NCBI RefSeq assembly: GCF_009176975.1
Contig: NZ_WEZG01000015.1
Location: 1 to 64,000 of the forward strand
Reading direction: 5' to 3'
DNA length: 64,000 nucleotides
Source: Aureimonas psammosilenae
GTDB lineage: Bacteria; Pseudomonadota; Alphaproteobacteria; Rhizobiales; Rhizobiaceae
Shown: in pieces, positions 8,198 through 26,123 of the stretch
Position numbering within the stretch: position 1 is the stretch's first letter
Layout: every line of letters starts with the position of its first letter
Translations under genes and position numbers: made by a program
The notes under the pieces: model-generated
Databases searched by the model: none
Seen by the model: only the letters and a program-made list of their open reading frames with translations
What the model was told of the DNA's origin: nothing

Positions 8198-8716
8198 GTG
8201 GACAGAGCGGAAAAGCGCGAGTTCGTCGCCGAGATGCACGAGACCTTCAAGGGCTCGGGCTCCGTCGTCGTGGCTCGCTACGCCGGCCTCACTGTCGCGC
8301 AGATGAACGATCTTCGTTCCAAGATGCGCGCACAGGGAGCGACCGTCAAAGTCGCGAAGAACCGCCTCGCCAAGATCGCTCTTCAAGGCACGGACGCCGA
8401 AGGGATCACCAATCTGTTCGTGGGGCAGACGCTCGTCTGCTACGCGACCGATCCCATCACGGCTCCGAAGGTCGCCAACGACTACGCCAAGGGTAACGAC
8501 AAGCTCGTGATTCTCGGCGGGGCGATGGGTACGACCACCCTCGACGCGGAAGGGGTGAAGGCTCTCGCCTCGCTTCCGTCGCTCGATGAACTGCGTGCGA
8601 AGCTTGTCGGCATGATCCAGACGCCGGCTCAGCGCATCGCTTCCGTGGTTGCGGCACCGGCGGCTCAGCTCGCTCGCGTGTTCGGGGCTTATGCCAAGAA
8701 GGACGAAGCGGCGTGA
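8198..8716 (+). CDS. rplJ: 50S ribosomal protein L10
   Basis: A 172-residue L10, the base of the L7/L12 stalk. I use the GTG at 8198 ([10 protein letters not shown]) because the GGAG at 8187-8190 lies seven bases before it; the in-frame GTG at 8192 would be one base from that site. The sequence has the typical [20 protein letters not shown] and [10 protein letters not shown] motifs. The C-terminal helix that binds L12 ends in [11 protein letters not shown]. rplL follows after 50 bases. Confidence 0.96.
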   Translation: MDRAEKREFVAEMHETFKGSGSVVVARYAGLTVAQMNDLRSKMRAQGATVKVAKNRLAKIALQGTDAEGITNLFVGQTLVCYATDPITAPKVANDYAKGNDKLVILGGAMGTTTLDAEGVKALASLPSLDELRAKLVGMIQTPAQRIASVVAAPAAQLARVFGAYAKKDEAA

Positions 8717-8766
8717 GGCTTGTTCCTCGCTCCAACCTGATTGTTCGAACCTAAGGAAACATGACC

Positions 8767-9144
8767 ATGACCGATCTCGCCAAGATCGTTGAAGACCTGT
8801 CGAAGCTGACCGTCCTCGAGGCGGCCGAGCTTTCCAAGCTCCTCGAAGAGAAGTGGGGCGTTTCCGCCGCCGCTCCGGTCGCCGTCGCGGCCGCCGGTGG
8901 TGCTGGCGCCGCCGCGCCGGTCGAGGAAGAGAAGACCGAGTTCGACGTCATCCTCACCGATGCCGGCGCCCAGAAGATCAACGTCATCAAGGAAGTCCGC
9001 GCGATCACCTCGCTCGGCCTGAAGGAAGCGAAGGATCTCGTCGACGGCGCGCCGAAGCCGGTCAAGGAAGGCGTTTCCAAGGACGAAGCGGCCAAGATCA
9101 AGGACCAGCTCGAGAAGGCTGGCGCCAAGGTCGAAGTCAAGTAA
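8767..9144 (+). CDS. rplL: 50S ribosomal protein L7/L12
   Basis: An L7/L12 stalk protein of 125 residues from ATG 8767. An in-frame ATG at 8761 is also possible, but AAGGA at 8753-8757 is better spaced for 8767. The N-terminal dimerisation helix ([21 protein letters not shown]) is followed by an Ala/Gly/Pro-rich hinge and the globular C-terminal domain ending in KAGAKVEVK. It recruits translational GTPases. A hairpin 45 bases after the stop probably lowers read-through into rpoB. Confidence 0.97.
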   Translation: MTDLAKIVEDLSKLTVLEAAELSKLLEEKWGVSAAAPVAVAAAGGAGAAAPVEEEKTEFDVILTDAGAQKINVIKEVRAITSLGLKEAKDLVDGAPKPVKEGVSKDEAAKIKDQLEKAGAKVEVK

Positions 9145-9188
9145 GTTCGAGGGCTTCGGTCCTTGCGCTTATCCGCGCAATAACGGTC

Positions 9189-9213
9189 AGCGGGACGGCT
9201 TTTGCCGTTCCGC
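9189..9213 (+). terminator. Attenuator-type hairpin between rplL and rpoB
   Basis: AGCGGGACGGC and GCCGTTCCGCT pair over 11 positions (one wobble) around a short T-rich loop, 45 bases after the rplL stop. The tail TTCC is weak as a T-tract, so partial termination or RNA processing is more likely than full termination. Bacteria commonly reduce rpoBC expression relative to ribosomal proteins at this point. Confidence 0.5.
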
Positions 9214-9444
9214 TTTCCGTGTCCCTGAGGGGACGAACGATCGGGTGTCGACAGATGCCTGTGATGTGCGGGTCTTCCGACCGCCGTGAGCGGTGGTTCG
9301 GAGACTCGGGCGCCGCCCCGGCGGCAACCGATGAATGCGATGCCCGCAGGCGGTGCGCTACCCGTCGCCAGCGGATCTCCCTTCCGGAAGGGAGATATAT
9401 GTCAGTGCCCCGCTGGTCCGGCGCAGCGGTATGAAGGAGCGACG
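9214..9444 (+). promoter_or_regulatory. rpoB leader
   Basis: Untranslated stretch before rpoB. It contains an imperfect hairpin near 9278-9303 (TTCCGACCGCC with GGTGGTTCGG) and the perfect palindrome described separately at 9375-9396. An open frame in phase with rpoB from 9286 is not protein-like, and the AAGGAGC at 9434-9440 marks the real start at 9445. No clear promoter was identified. Confidence 0.45.
9375..9396. repeat. Perfect 22-bp palindrome in the rpoB leader
   Basis: The arm ATCTCCCTTCC is followed immediately by its exact reverse complement GGAAGGGAGAT. It lies about 50 bases upstream of the rpoB start. It could be a protein-binding operator or, as RNA, a stable stem for processing. 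Confidence 0.7.
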
Positions 9445-13584
<4,140 letters not shown>

Positions 13585-13597
13585 TCGGCATAATCCC

Positions 13598-13644
13598 GAC
13601 CGCGCTCAATTATCGCGGTCTTGAGAGCGCCCTTCCGGGCGCTC
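13598..13644 (+). promoter_or_regulatory. Two tandem hairpins between rpoB and rpoC
   Basis: GACCGCG (13598-13604) pairs with CGCGGTC (13614-13620). GAGCGCCC (13625-13632) then pairs perfectly with GGGCGCTC (13637-13644) around a TTCC loop. No T-tract follows, so these look like mRNA structures (processing or stability), not a terminator. Confidence 0.5.
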
Positions 13645-13716
13645 CCGCCATCAGATTTCCGCACGCGTCGCTTAAGCGATGCATAGGGGGCCAGCCGCCC
13701 CAACAGGAGACAGACC

Positions 13717-17919
<4,203 letters not shown>

Positions 17920-17965
17920 GCCTCGTTCGACATAGCTGTCGCCCGAGAGGGCGGCAGAGCAACTC

Positions 17966-18000
17966 AAAAACCCCGTCGATTTTCGGCGGGGTTTTTCTTT
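17966..18000 (+). terminator. Rho-independent terminator of rpoBC operon
   Basis: AAAAACCCCG, a short loop region and CGGGGTTTTTC form a GC stem flanked by an A-tract and a T-tract, about 50 bases after the rpoC stop. Confidence 0.88.
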
Positions 18001-18300
18001 GGCGCAAGCTCATGGCAACCGTCGCCCGGCGCGCCTTGCGCATTGCGAAGATGGTGACACGACAGGTTCTCGCGGGACGCGCGATCATTCGGGGTGCGGC
18101 CGCCGTGACGAGCGCAGGTTCGAAGCAGCAACTTGTCTGTGAAGTCATGACGCGATAGCCTCATGACCATAGGCTCGGCCCGCGCCTCCTCCCTCCAATC
18201 GGGGAAGTACCGTCGTACGGGGCTAAAGACCATCGAACCATCTGTTCGGGCATACGCATGAGGAGGGGTTGCGGTTTCCGCCCGGAATGGAGGTTCCGCC
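18001..18300. other. Intergenic region, nothing recognised
   Basis: Three hundred bases between the rpoC terminator and the next gene. Small open frames on the minus strand here are not protein-like. I see no RNA gene and no convincing promoter. GGAGG at about 18287-18292 serves the downstream gene. Confidence 0.5.
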
Positions 18301-19011
18301 ATGCGCTTTTCCGCGCCGGTCCCTCGATTGAAACGTCGAGCCAGACGCATAGTCCGTGACGAAGGCGTCGCTCTCCATGCAGCGTTGGATCGCGTTCTGC
18401 AAAGCGAAGGATTCGCTCGGTGGAGTTTGTTGTCCGCACGGGTGGGGAAGGAAATGTCCCCGACGACTTTGCTGTCAAAACTCGTTGAAGGAGATTTCCT
18501 GCTGATCGGGGCTCGCCCCGGACACGGCAAGACCCGGCTCGGTCTGCAACTCCTGATCGACGCTGTTCGTGAGAGGCGCCGCGCCGTCTTCTTCACATTG
18601 GAATATAGCGAACGGGAAACGCGCGATCTCCTCCGGGCATTGGCGCGAAACGAGGATGCCGTTGACGGTGTGGAGATCGTTGCATCCGACGACATCTGCG
18701 CCGGCGCCGTCCTTCGGCTGCTTTCTGGTTCACCTCGCGGCACCGTCGCGATGATCGATTATCTGCAGATCCTCGACCAGCAGCGAAGCAAGCCTCCTTT
18801 GTCGGAACAGATCTACGTCCTCCAGCAATTTGTCCGATCGAACGGGCTCATCATGGGTTTCATCAGTCAGATCGACCGGACCTTCGATCCGTTGCTTAAC
18901 CCGTTGCCCGATATGCGGGATATCCGGCTCCCCAATCCAATCGATACGTCTTTCTTCTCCAAGGCATGCTTCCTGCATGGAGGCATGATGCAGTTTCGGA
19001 ACATGACATGA
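18301..19011 (+). CDS. Small DnaB-like RecA-fold ATPase
   Basis: A 236-residue protein with a single RecA-type ATPase domain. After a basic N-terminus come Walker A GARPGHGKTRLGL (about residues 69-81), then FFTLEYSERE, which is like DnaB motif H1a surroundings, and Walker B VAMIDYLQIL. The sequence SQIDRTFD near the end matches the DnaB motif H3 position. It has no DnaB N-terminal domain, so a hexameric replicative role is unlikely; it may be a helicase relative or a KaiC/RadA-like ATPase. It stands alone after the rpoBC terminator and is followed by a terminator shared with the convergent GPR gene. Base composition looks somewhat less GC-biased at third positions than rpoC. Confidence 0.7.
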   Translation: MRFSAPVPRLKRRARRIVRDEGVALHAALDRVLQSEGFARWSLLSARVGKEMSPTTLLSKLVEGDFLLIGARPGHGKTRLGLQLLIDAVRERRRAVFFTLEYSERETRDLLRALARNEDAVDGVEIVASDDICAGAVLRLLSGSPRGTVAMIDYLQILDQQRSKPPLSEQIYVLQQFVRSNGLIMGFISQIDRTFDPLLNPLPDMRDIRLPNPIDTSFFSKACFLHGGMMQFRNMT

Positions 19012-19162
19012 GCGATGCTGCCGGGACGCCGAAGGGTGACCCGACATTACCTCTGGGAGCTGTCGGTCGAAGGCTGCGTAGCGAAGAGCGGTTGGAGAGT
19101 TCTTCCGCGAAACGAAAAGTCTTCCATCCAGATGGTGCCTGAAAACGCGGGCGCCTGAAACG

Positions 19163-19190
19163 AAAAGGGCGGTCTAGTGACCGCCCTTTT
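19163..19190. terminator. Bidirectional terminator between ATPase gene and GPR gene
   Basis: AAAAGGGCGGTC, loop TAGT, then GACCGCCCTTTT form a perfect 12-bp inverted repeat with T-tracts on either strand. It sits between two convergent genes, so it can serve both. Confidence 0.9.
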
Positions 19191-19223
19191 CACCAACTCG
19201 ATGCGTCGTCGACCTTCCAAAGA

Positions 19224-22200
19224 TCAGGCGTCGAAGCGGCCCGAAGCGTGTGCCAGCATCGTGTAGACCTTGCCCGTATCCGAGGCGAGATAGCCGCGCG
19301 TCCGGGTGTTGTCGCGGTCGGCGCGGGCGATGTCGGACAGGAGCGATTCGAAGTCCGTGATGTAGCGATCCACCGCCATGCGGAACTCGCCGTCGCGCTG
19401 GTACTTGCGACGGATCTCGTCGAAGGTCTGCTGACCCTTCAGCGTGTAGAGGCGGCGCGTGAAGACGTTGCGCTCGCCGCGACGGTAGCGATCCCAGAGT
19501 TCCACCGAAACCTCGTGATCGATGGCCCGCGCGATGTCGACCGAAAGCGAGTTCAGCGACTCGACCACATGCTCGGGCGAGCGGGACGTCGGCTGTGCCT
19601 GCGGCTGGGCCGAGGTCGCGACCGGCGCTTCCGCCTCATCTTCTTCCGTCGATGCACGACGCAGGAGGTCGGACACCCAACCATTGCCGCGCGCCGGTTG
19701 GCTGACGACCTGGCTCGGGCGCGGCTGCTCCACCGGAACGGGCGGGGCAACGGGAGTGGCGGGAGCCGGAGCCACCGTCACCGGCGCGGCCTGCTGAGCA
19801 CGAGGCGTGGGTGCGGGCGTCGGGGTACGCTCGATTTCCAGTTCGCTGCGAAGGTCACGGGCGAGGTTGCCGTCGGTCGAGTACCGCGCCGTGGCACGGG
19901 CGTCGACGACGGGAGCACGGACCGGTTCCGGGGCAGGAACACGGGGGCTCGGCGCCGTCGGGGCAGGACGCGCTTCCTCGCGCTGAGCCGCGGGAGCGGA
20001 CGGACGACGGCCACCGACATCGAGAGCGCGGCCCGACTGGGACACGATCTCGCTGAGATCCCGCAGGGCGCGGATCTGATCGGCGACCGCACGGCGCATG
20101 GCTTCCGTGCTTTCGCGGGTTTCCTCGGGCAGTTCGAACACGCCGCGCTTGATCTCGCCGCGGGTCGTCTGCAACTCCTCGCGGATCGTGTCGGCGGTGC
20201 GGCGGATTTCGTCCGTGGCATTGGAGAACCGCTGCGTCGCGTCCTCCACCACGTCCCGCACGGCGTCGCGGATCAGCGTCGTTACGGCTTCCGACCGGCT
20301 TTCCACTTCCTCGAACTGCTTGCCGGCTTCGTCCACCGACGACTGCATCTCGGAGGTGACGCGGGTCGAGAGGAGGCGCGAACGCTGTTCGGTGCGCTCG
20401 AAGAGGCCGTCGAGGACGCCTTCGAAGGAGCGCATCAGTTCGCCGATCTCTTCCGAACGCTTGACGAGCCCGGTCGACAGATCTTCCAGCCCGCCCTTGC
20501 GCTCGACCAGCGTGGTTTCGAGCTGACCCTGCGCCGCTTCGAGAAGCCGCGTGGCTTCGCCGAGCGAATTGCCGTGTTCACCGAAGCGCACTGCGATGGC
20601 GCGAACCTGCTCCAGTGTGTGCATGGAAAGGCGGTCGAGGCGGGCCATGTTGCCGTCGAGGACCTGCGTCGAGGACTCGATCGAACCGGCCGTGCGTTCG
20701 GCGCTTTCGGCAAAACGCTCGCCCGTTTCCCTAAGGGCGCTGTCGATGGCGCCGAGGTTGGAGGACGCGTTCTCCACAAGGCCGCGCAGGTCGCCGTTGG
20801 TTTGCGACAAGCGGTCGATCAGCGAGCCGACGTCGCGGGCCAGAGCTTCGCGAGCTTCCGTCGCGCCCTGAAGCACGGCATTGCCGGCATTCGAGAGCTG
20901 AGCCGCGATCTCGCCGCTCTTCTCGGCGATCGCATCGCGGGCTGCATCCGCATCGCGGACAAGGATCGCGGAGGCGCCAGTAACGTCTTCGCGCAGCCGC
21001 CCTGCGATCTCGGTGACGTCGGAGCGCATGGTCTCCGCCGCATTGCGCAACTCGTTCCGGATGCTAGCTGTGGCGGCATCCACGTCGCCGCGCAGCGTGT
21101 CCGACGATCCGCCAAGCGCCTTGGAAAGGCTGTCGGACAGAACTGCCATCTCGGTTGCGAAGCGCTCGACACGATCGTCGAGGGTGCGGGCGATGGCATG
21201 TCCGCTGTCGGACAAGCGATCGGCGATGCCGGAATATTCGCTGACGAAGGCTTCCGCGCTGCCGCCGATCTCCGCACGGGCGGAGTCCGTCCGCTCGCGG
21301 ATCGCATTGGCCGCGCTGCCGATCTCGCCGGCGATGGCGAGAGCGTCTTCGCGCAGATCGCCCCGCGAGCGTTCGCCGGCCTCCCGCAGCCTGTCGGCGG
21401 CGGCGTTGACGGCATCGGCGATGGTGGTCGCCTGGACGTCGATCTCGCCACGCGCACTGGCGGCATCGTCGCGCAGCCGGTCGGATGCCTCGGCGATGGC
21501 GTTGGAAAGGGCGAGGGCTTCGTCGCGGAACTCGCCGCGTGAATGCTCGCCCACACCGCGCAGCCGCTCGGCGGCCGCGTTGATGGCGTCGGCGATGGTC
21601 GCCGCCTGCGTGTCGATCTCGCCACGGGCGTTGAGAGCGTCGTCGCGCAGCCGGTTGGAGGCTTCGGCAACGGCTCCGGCCAAAGCCAGCGCATCGTCCC
21701 GGAACTGGCCGCGAGACTGTTCGCCGGCGTCGCGCAGCCGTTCGGCAGCAGTCCCGACCGCTTCCGCGATCGTGGTGGCCTGGCTGTCGATCTCGCCGCG
21801 AGCCTGTGCCGCATCATTGCGCAGCCGGCTGGACGCTTCGGTGACGGCGACGGCGATGGCGAGAGCCTCGTCGCGGAACTGGCCGCGCGATTGTTCGCCT
21901 GCATCGCGGATGCGGTCGGCGGCCAGCGCCACGGAGTCGGCGACGGCTGCAGCCTGAAGCTCGATCTCGCTGCGGGCCTGCGTCGCGTCGTCCTTCAATC
22001 GTGCCGAGGCATCGACCATGGCGAGCGCCACGGCGCCGGCCTGCTCGCCGAAGAGCTGGCGCGCGGCTTCGGCATCCGCACGCAGCCTTTCGGCCGCGCG
22101 GTCGATGCCGCCGACGAACTCGGAAGCGAGGGCCGAGAGGTGGTCGCGGGCCGCATCCGCCTCGCTGCGCATCGCCAGCGAAGCGCCGCCGAGCTGCGTG

Positions 22201-25200
22201 GCGAAGACGGTGGAGTCCTGGCCGATCTGCTCGCGGGCTTCCTGCGCTTCGCGGCGCAGCTCGCTCGACAGGGTGGCGAGGTTGGCGACGATGGCTTCGG
22301 CATTGGCCGAAAGATCGCCCGCCGAGCCTTCGGTGGTGCGGCTGAACTCGGCCGCGACCTCGGAAAGGCGAGCCGCGAAGTTCTCAGCTTCGCCGGCAAG
22401 GCTCTGGCGAGCCTCCGCTCCGGCACTGCGGAAGGCGTTCTCGATGTCGGACACATGGCCGGCGATCGCCTGGCTTTCGCCTTCGAGACCCTTGCGGGCC
22501 TTCTCGGCTTCCTCGGTCATCGCCGCCGTGGCGGCGGTGATGGAGGTGCGAAGCGTTTCGGCGATCAGCGCCGTGCGGTTGGTGAGGGTGCGATCCACGT
22601 TGCCGAGACCGCGCTCCAGAACGGAAGCGATGGTTTCGGTGCGCTGATCGAAGGCGGTCGCGACGGAAGCCGTGCCCTGCTCGATGACGGATAGGAAGTC
22701 CTCGCGGCGTGCTTCCAGCGAACGGGACACGTCGCCGACGCTCTGCTCGATCACACGGCGAATGTCGTCCGCGCGGTCGTTCAGCGTGGCGCTGGCCGAT
22801 TGCGCGGCATCCTCCAGAACGCGGGCGATGCCGTCGCGCTTGTCTTCCAGGGCGAGGTTCAAGCGCTCGTCGATGCCGGTGATGACGCCCGTCATCTGGT
22901 CGGCGGAACGATCGATACGCTCCAGAAGCATGGACGCGCTGCGGTCCGCATCGGCGGTGAAGCGGCCGGTGCGCTCGTCCAACCCGTCGATCAGGATGCG
23001 GCGTGCGTCGTCCACCACCGATTGCAGAAGGGCGGCCTGACCGGCGATGCCTTCGCGAAGGTCGGCGGCGCGACCGTCGAAGCCGTCCACCAGCAGGCCG
23101 CGCGCTTCATCGAGGATGAGCCGCAGATTGGCGGCGCGATCGTCGAGGCTGGCGCGGATCTCGGCGTTGCGCTCGTCCAAGGTGGAAGCAAGGCCGTGAC
23201 GCTGCTCGGCAAGACCATCGCCGAGGCCCGAGCGGAAGTCCTCCACCGTCTGGCGAAGCGCGTGGATCTGGCCTTCGAGCTCGTCCGCCACACGGCGCAC
23301 CGTGTCGCCGAAGACGCCGCCGACGCCCGCCATGCGCTCGTCGATGATCGACAGGAGGCGACCCTCGTTCTCTTCCGCAACCTCGCGAATGGTGCGGGTG
23401 CGCTCGTCCAGCGCGGTGCGAAGTGCCAGGCTGCGCTCGTCGAGCGAGGCGAGACTGCGCTCCTCGGCGTCGCGCACCAGACCTTCGATGGTGTCGACCT
23501 GACGCGATACCGCCGTGCTGAAGCCGCCGGTGCGGTCGTCCAACGCGGCGATGAGTTGCGAGGAGGACCGATCGAGATTGCCGACGAGGATGTCGGCGCG
23601 CTCGGAAAACAGCCGCTCCAGAAGCTGGCGACGCTCTTCCAGCGCCGCTTCCAGAGCGCGGCTGCGCTCGTCGGTGCCGGTGGTCAGCGTCGTTTCGGCG
23701 CTCGCGAGGGCGCCGGTTAGGCGCTCGACGCTGGCTTCGATCGTCGTGGCGATGGTGCCGGAGCGCTGATCGAGGCTGCTGATCAGGCTACGCTCGGCGC
23801 CGGTGAAGGTTGCCTCCAGATCTTCGCGGCGCTGGCCGAGGGTCGAGGCGATCTCGTCGAAGCGGGCGCCGACGGTCGCCTCGATTTCGCGAGCCTGATT
23901 GTCGAGCGATGACGACACGCCGCTCAGACGGTTTTCGAGAAGCGCCTGGATGGCCGCCGCCCGCTCTGCGAACAGCGCCTCGGCGCGGGCAAGAGCCTCG
24001 CCGGTGCCGTTCGCCATGTCCGCCTGTCCGTTCTGGAAGGCGGCGACGATTTCGCGGCTGCGATCGGTCAGGGCGCGGGCGAACTCGCTCGAGCGGTTCT
24101 GGAGGGAAGACGAGATGCGCTCGCCAGCGTCGACGATCGTCGCGGCCCGCGCTTCCAGCGATTGCACAAGCGCCGGCCCGCGCTCTCCAAGCGCGCCGTC
24201 CAGACGGTCGAGACGCTGGTCGATATCCTCGATCAAGATCGCGCCGCGCTCCGACATGATCGTGCCGGCCCGATCGCCGCTTTCGTCCAGCGAGCGGGCG
24301 AGATGCGCCGCGAAGCGGTCGCTCTGCTCGTTCAGAAGCCGCATCCGCTCGTCGAGGGTGCTTTCCACGGAAGCGATGAGGTTCTGGGTCTTCGCCGAGA
24401 ACCCATCGGTCCGCGTGCCGAAGTCGGAAGCAAAGGCGCCGGCGAGGCGCTCATGCTCCTCGCGCAGCTTGGCTGAGCCCTCGTCGAAGGTCGCGGTCAG
24501 CCGCTCCACGAAGGCAGCGGTATCCTGCGAAACGCGGCCTTCGCGGTGGTCGAGCCCTTCCGTGACATTGGCAAGGAAGCGCTGGTTCTCGGCATCGAGA
24601 CGCTCCGAGCGCTCGTCCAGCGTGGTGGTGAGAGCGGTCAGGAAGCCGACATGCTCGATATGGAGGCCATCGCCGCGGCTTTCGAGAAGGCCGGCGACTT
24701 CCTCGCGGATGCCTTCCATGCGGCGGCCGAGTTCGGCGCTGGCGCCGGACAAGCGGGTGATGAAGCTTTCCGAGCGCGCTTCCAGATCGCTGGCACGCAC
24801 TTCCAGGGCGCTCACGATATCGTCGCCGGTGCGGCGCAGACGCTCGGCAGCGGCCTCGGTGGTTTCGCCGATCCGCGTCAGCAGCCCATCGGCATTACCG
24901 GACAGGTTTTCGGCGGCGAAGCGGTTCTGCTCGTCGAAAAGGGCGGCGAGATTTTCGCGACGCTCCTCGTAGGACCGGGCGATCTCGTCACTGCGCTCGC
25001 GCAGCATGGCGTCAAGCTGCTGCGAGGCATCCTCGATCCGGCGAAGGATCTCGGAAGACGCACCGTCCACCTGGGACACGAGCTTCTCGTGCGAGCCGAC
25101 CACGGAGGAGCGCAGCTTCTCGGCATGCGACAACATCGCCTCACGCTCGTTCGACAGATCCTGAACTAGCGAGCGGATGCGGACCTCGTTGTCCGTATAA

Positions 25201-26123
25201 GTACGCTCCAGAGCCGAAACCTCGGAATGAACCATGGTCTGGAGTTCGGCGGTTCGGGCGAGGGCACGCTCGACGCCTTCGCCGAGACCCGCGATCTCGC
25301 GCCGCACGGCTTGGCCGACGGTCGCGATGCGATCGGTTGCGCCGGCTTCCGGGTCCGACAAACGCAGCGCGACTTCGGCGAGCGATCGGCTCATCAGCCG
25401 CATCTCGGTGGAACGGCGGATCATCGACGCGAAGGCGAAGATCGGCGGAATGGGGATCAGCGCCGTGGCCAGCGCGATCGGCAGCGCCGGCGCGGTGAAG
25501 ATGGCGTCGCCATAGGTGCTGTAGCCGAGGAGCCCGACGAGACCGACCCAGGCCGTGGACACCGCGCCCGCGAGATAAAGCGGCGTCTTGGAAGCTGTTC
25601 GGTTGAAGAGGGCCTGCGCCATCACGCTGGTGCGGCGGGCTTCGTCGTTCGCCGGCTGGAACGCAGGAACCGACGGCTCGTCGCGCGGCAGTTGCGGTTC
25701 GGCTTCCTTGAAGGCTTCGGCGCGAAGATTAGGCGGGGTGGGGCGGGGGAAGGCATCGGGTTGTGCCGAGCCGCTGCGGCGCAGACCGGCGGCTCCCACG
25801 GCGGATACCATGCCGACGCCTGCGGCCATCACCATGGGTTCGACCGCCACATTGCGGTTCTCGCCGAAAGCGGCGGCAGGCTGGATGGCTTCGACCTCGG
25901 ATTCTTCGATGGCCGCGGCCGTTGCTTCCTGCAACTGGCGATCGAACTCCTCGAAAGCGAAATCGATGTCCACGCTGTCGGGCGCCAGCGTTTCGGTTTC
26001 GACATGCCCGGTCACCTCGGCGCCCTTGCCGTCGTCATCCAGACTGAAATCCGACTCCAACGCCGCTTCCAGCTCGCTCAGGGCTTCGTCCGAAAGAAGT
26101 TCGGAAGTTTTGATCTTGGCCAT
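19224..26123 (-). CDS. Giant polar-growth protein, GPR/RgsE type
   Basis: A 2,299-residue protein from the ATG at 26123 (MAKIKTSELLSDEALSELE). An acidic N-terminus is followed by two hydrophobic segments (about residues 181-201 and 211-234). Nearly 2,000 residues of alpha-helical, Arg/Glu/Ala/Ser-rich repeats follow, many built on a LDER..L...L.ER pattern. A Pro-rich linker and a conserved C-terminal domain end it. This matches the Growth Pole Ring protein of Agrobacterium (about 2,100 residues) and RgsE of Sinorhizobium, which organise unipolar growth. Tandem 58-residue repeats are listed separately. Long open frames on the opposite strand across the gene are composition shadows. The start shows only a weak upstream purine stretch. 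Confidence 0.85.
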   Translation of the reverse strand: MAKIKTSELLSDEALSELEAALESDFSLDDDGKGAEVTGHVETETLAPDSVDIDFAFEEFDRQLQEATAAAIEESEVEAIQPAAAFGENRNVAVEPMVMAAGVGMVSAVGAAGLRRSGSAQPDAFPRPTPPNLRAEAFKEAEPQLPRDEPSVPAFQPANDEARRTSVMAQALFNRTASKTPLYLAGAVSTAWVGLVGLLGYSTYGDAIFTAPALPIALATALIPIPPIFAFASMIRRSTEMRLMSRSLAEVALRLSDPEAGATDRIATVGQAVRREIAGLGEGVERALARTAELQTMVHSEVSALERTYTDNEVRIRSLVQDLSNEREAMLSHAEKLRSSVVGSHEKLVSQVDGASSEILRRIEDASQQLDAMLRERSDEIARSYEERRENLAALFDEQNRFAAENLSGNADGLLTRIGETTEAAAERLRRTGDDIVSALEVRASDLEARSESFITRLSGASAELGRRMEGIREEVAGLLESRGDGLHIEHVGFLTALTTTLDERSERLDAENQRFLANVTEGLDHREGRVSQDTAAFVERLTATFDEGSAKLREEHERLAGAFASDFGTRTDGFSAKTQNLIASVESTLDERMRLLNEQSDRFAAHLARSLDESGDRAGTIMSERGAILIEDIDQRLDRLDGALGERGPALVQSLEARAATIVDAGERISSSLQNRSSEFARALTDRSREIVAAFQNGQADMANGTGEALARAEALFAERAAAIQALLENRLSGVSSSLDNQAREIEATVGARFDEIASTLGQRREDLEATFTGAERSLISSLDQRSGTIATTIEASVERLTGALASAETTLTTGTDERSRALEAALEERRQLLERLFSERADILVGNLDRSSSQLIAALDDRTGGFSTAVSRQVDTIEGLVRDAEERSLASLDERSLALRTALDERTRTIREVAEENEGRLLSIIDERMAGVGGVFGDTVRRVADELEGQIHALRQTVEDFRSGLGDGLAEQRHGLASTLDERNAEIRASLDDRAANLRLILDEARGLLVDGFDGRAADLREGIAGQAALLQSVVDDARRILIDGLDERTGRFTADADRSASMLLERIDRSADQMTGVITGIDERLNLALEDKRDGIARVLEDAAQSASATLNDRADDIRRVIEQSVGDVSRSLEARREDFLSVIEQGTASVATAFDQRTETIASVLERGLGNVDRTLTNRTALIAETLRTSITAATAAMTEEAEKARKGLEGESQAIAGHVSDIENAFRSAGAEARQSLAGEAENFAARLSEVAAEFSRTTEGSAGDLSANAEAIVANLATLSSELRREAQEAREQIGQDSTVFATQLGGASLAMRSEADAARDHLSALASEFVGGIDRAAERLRADAEAARQLFGEQAGAVALAMVDASARLKDDATQARSEIELQAAAVADSVALAADRIRDAGEQSRGQFRDEALAIAVAVTEASSRLRNDAAQARGEIDSQATTIAEAVGTAAERLRDAGEQSRGQFRDDALALAGAVAEASNRLRDDALNARGEIDTQAATIADAINAAAERLRGVGEHSRGEFRDEALALSNAIAEASDRLRDDAASARGEIDVQATTIADAVNAAADRLREAGERSRGDLREDALAIAGEIGSAANAIRERTDSARAEIGGSAEAFVSEYSGIADRLSDSGHAIARTLDDRVERFATEMAVLSDSLSKALGGSSDTLRGDVDAATASIRNELRNAAETMRSDVTEIAGRLREDVTGASAILVRDADAARDAIAEKSGEIAAQLSNAGNAVLQGATEAREALARDVGSLIDRLSQTNGDLRGLVENASSNLGAIDSALRETGERFAESAERTAGSIESSTQVLDGNMARLDRLSMHTLEQVRAIAVRFGEHGNSLGEATRLLEAAQGQLETTLVERKGGLEDLSTGLVKRSEEIGELMRSFEGVLDGLFERTEQRSRLLSTRVTSEMQSSVDEAGKQFEEVESRSEAVTTLIRDAVRDVVEDATQRFSNATDEIRRTADTIREELQTTRGEIKRGVFELPEETRESTEAMRRAVADQIRALRDLSEIVSQSGRALDVGGRRPSAPAAQREEARPAPTAPSPRVPAPEPVRAPVVDARATARYSTDGNLARDLRSELEIERTPTPAPTPRAQQAAPVTVAPAPATPVAPPVPVEQPRPSQVVSQPARGNGWVSDLLRRASTEEDEAEAPVATSAQPQAQPTSRSPEHVVESLNSLSVDIARAIDHEVSVELWDRYRRGERNVFTRRLYTLKGQQTFDEIRRKYQRDGEFRMAVDRYITDFESLLSDIARADRDNTRTRGYLASDTGKVYTMLAHASGRFDA
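21219..21914 (-). repeat. Four tandem 174-bp (58-residue) repeats inside the GPR gene
   Basis: The units run 21914-21741, 21740-21567, 21566-21393 and a diverged fourth, 21392-21219. Each begins R(I/L)R followed by a GE.SRG.(F/L)R(D/E) block. The first three continue with ALA......EAS.RLR and ARGEID.QA.TIA before the next unit. The constant 174-base spacing shows recent tandem amplification or homogenisation. The same stretch could recombine and vary in copy number among strains. Confidence 0.8.

Noticed and set aside
9286-9444. An N-terminal extension of rpoB
   Set aside because: The extension is not conserved-looking and contains the palindrome; AAGGAGC before 9445 marks the true start.
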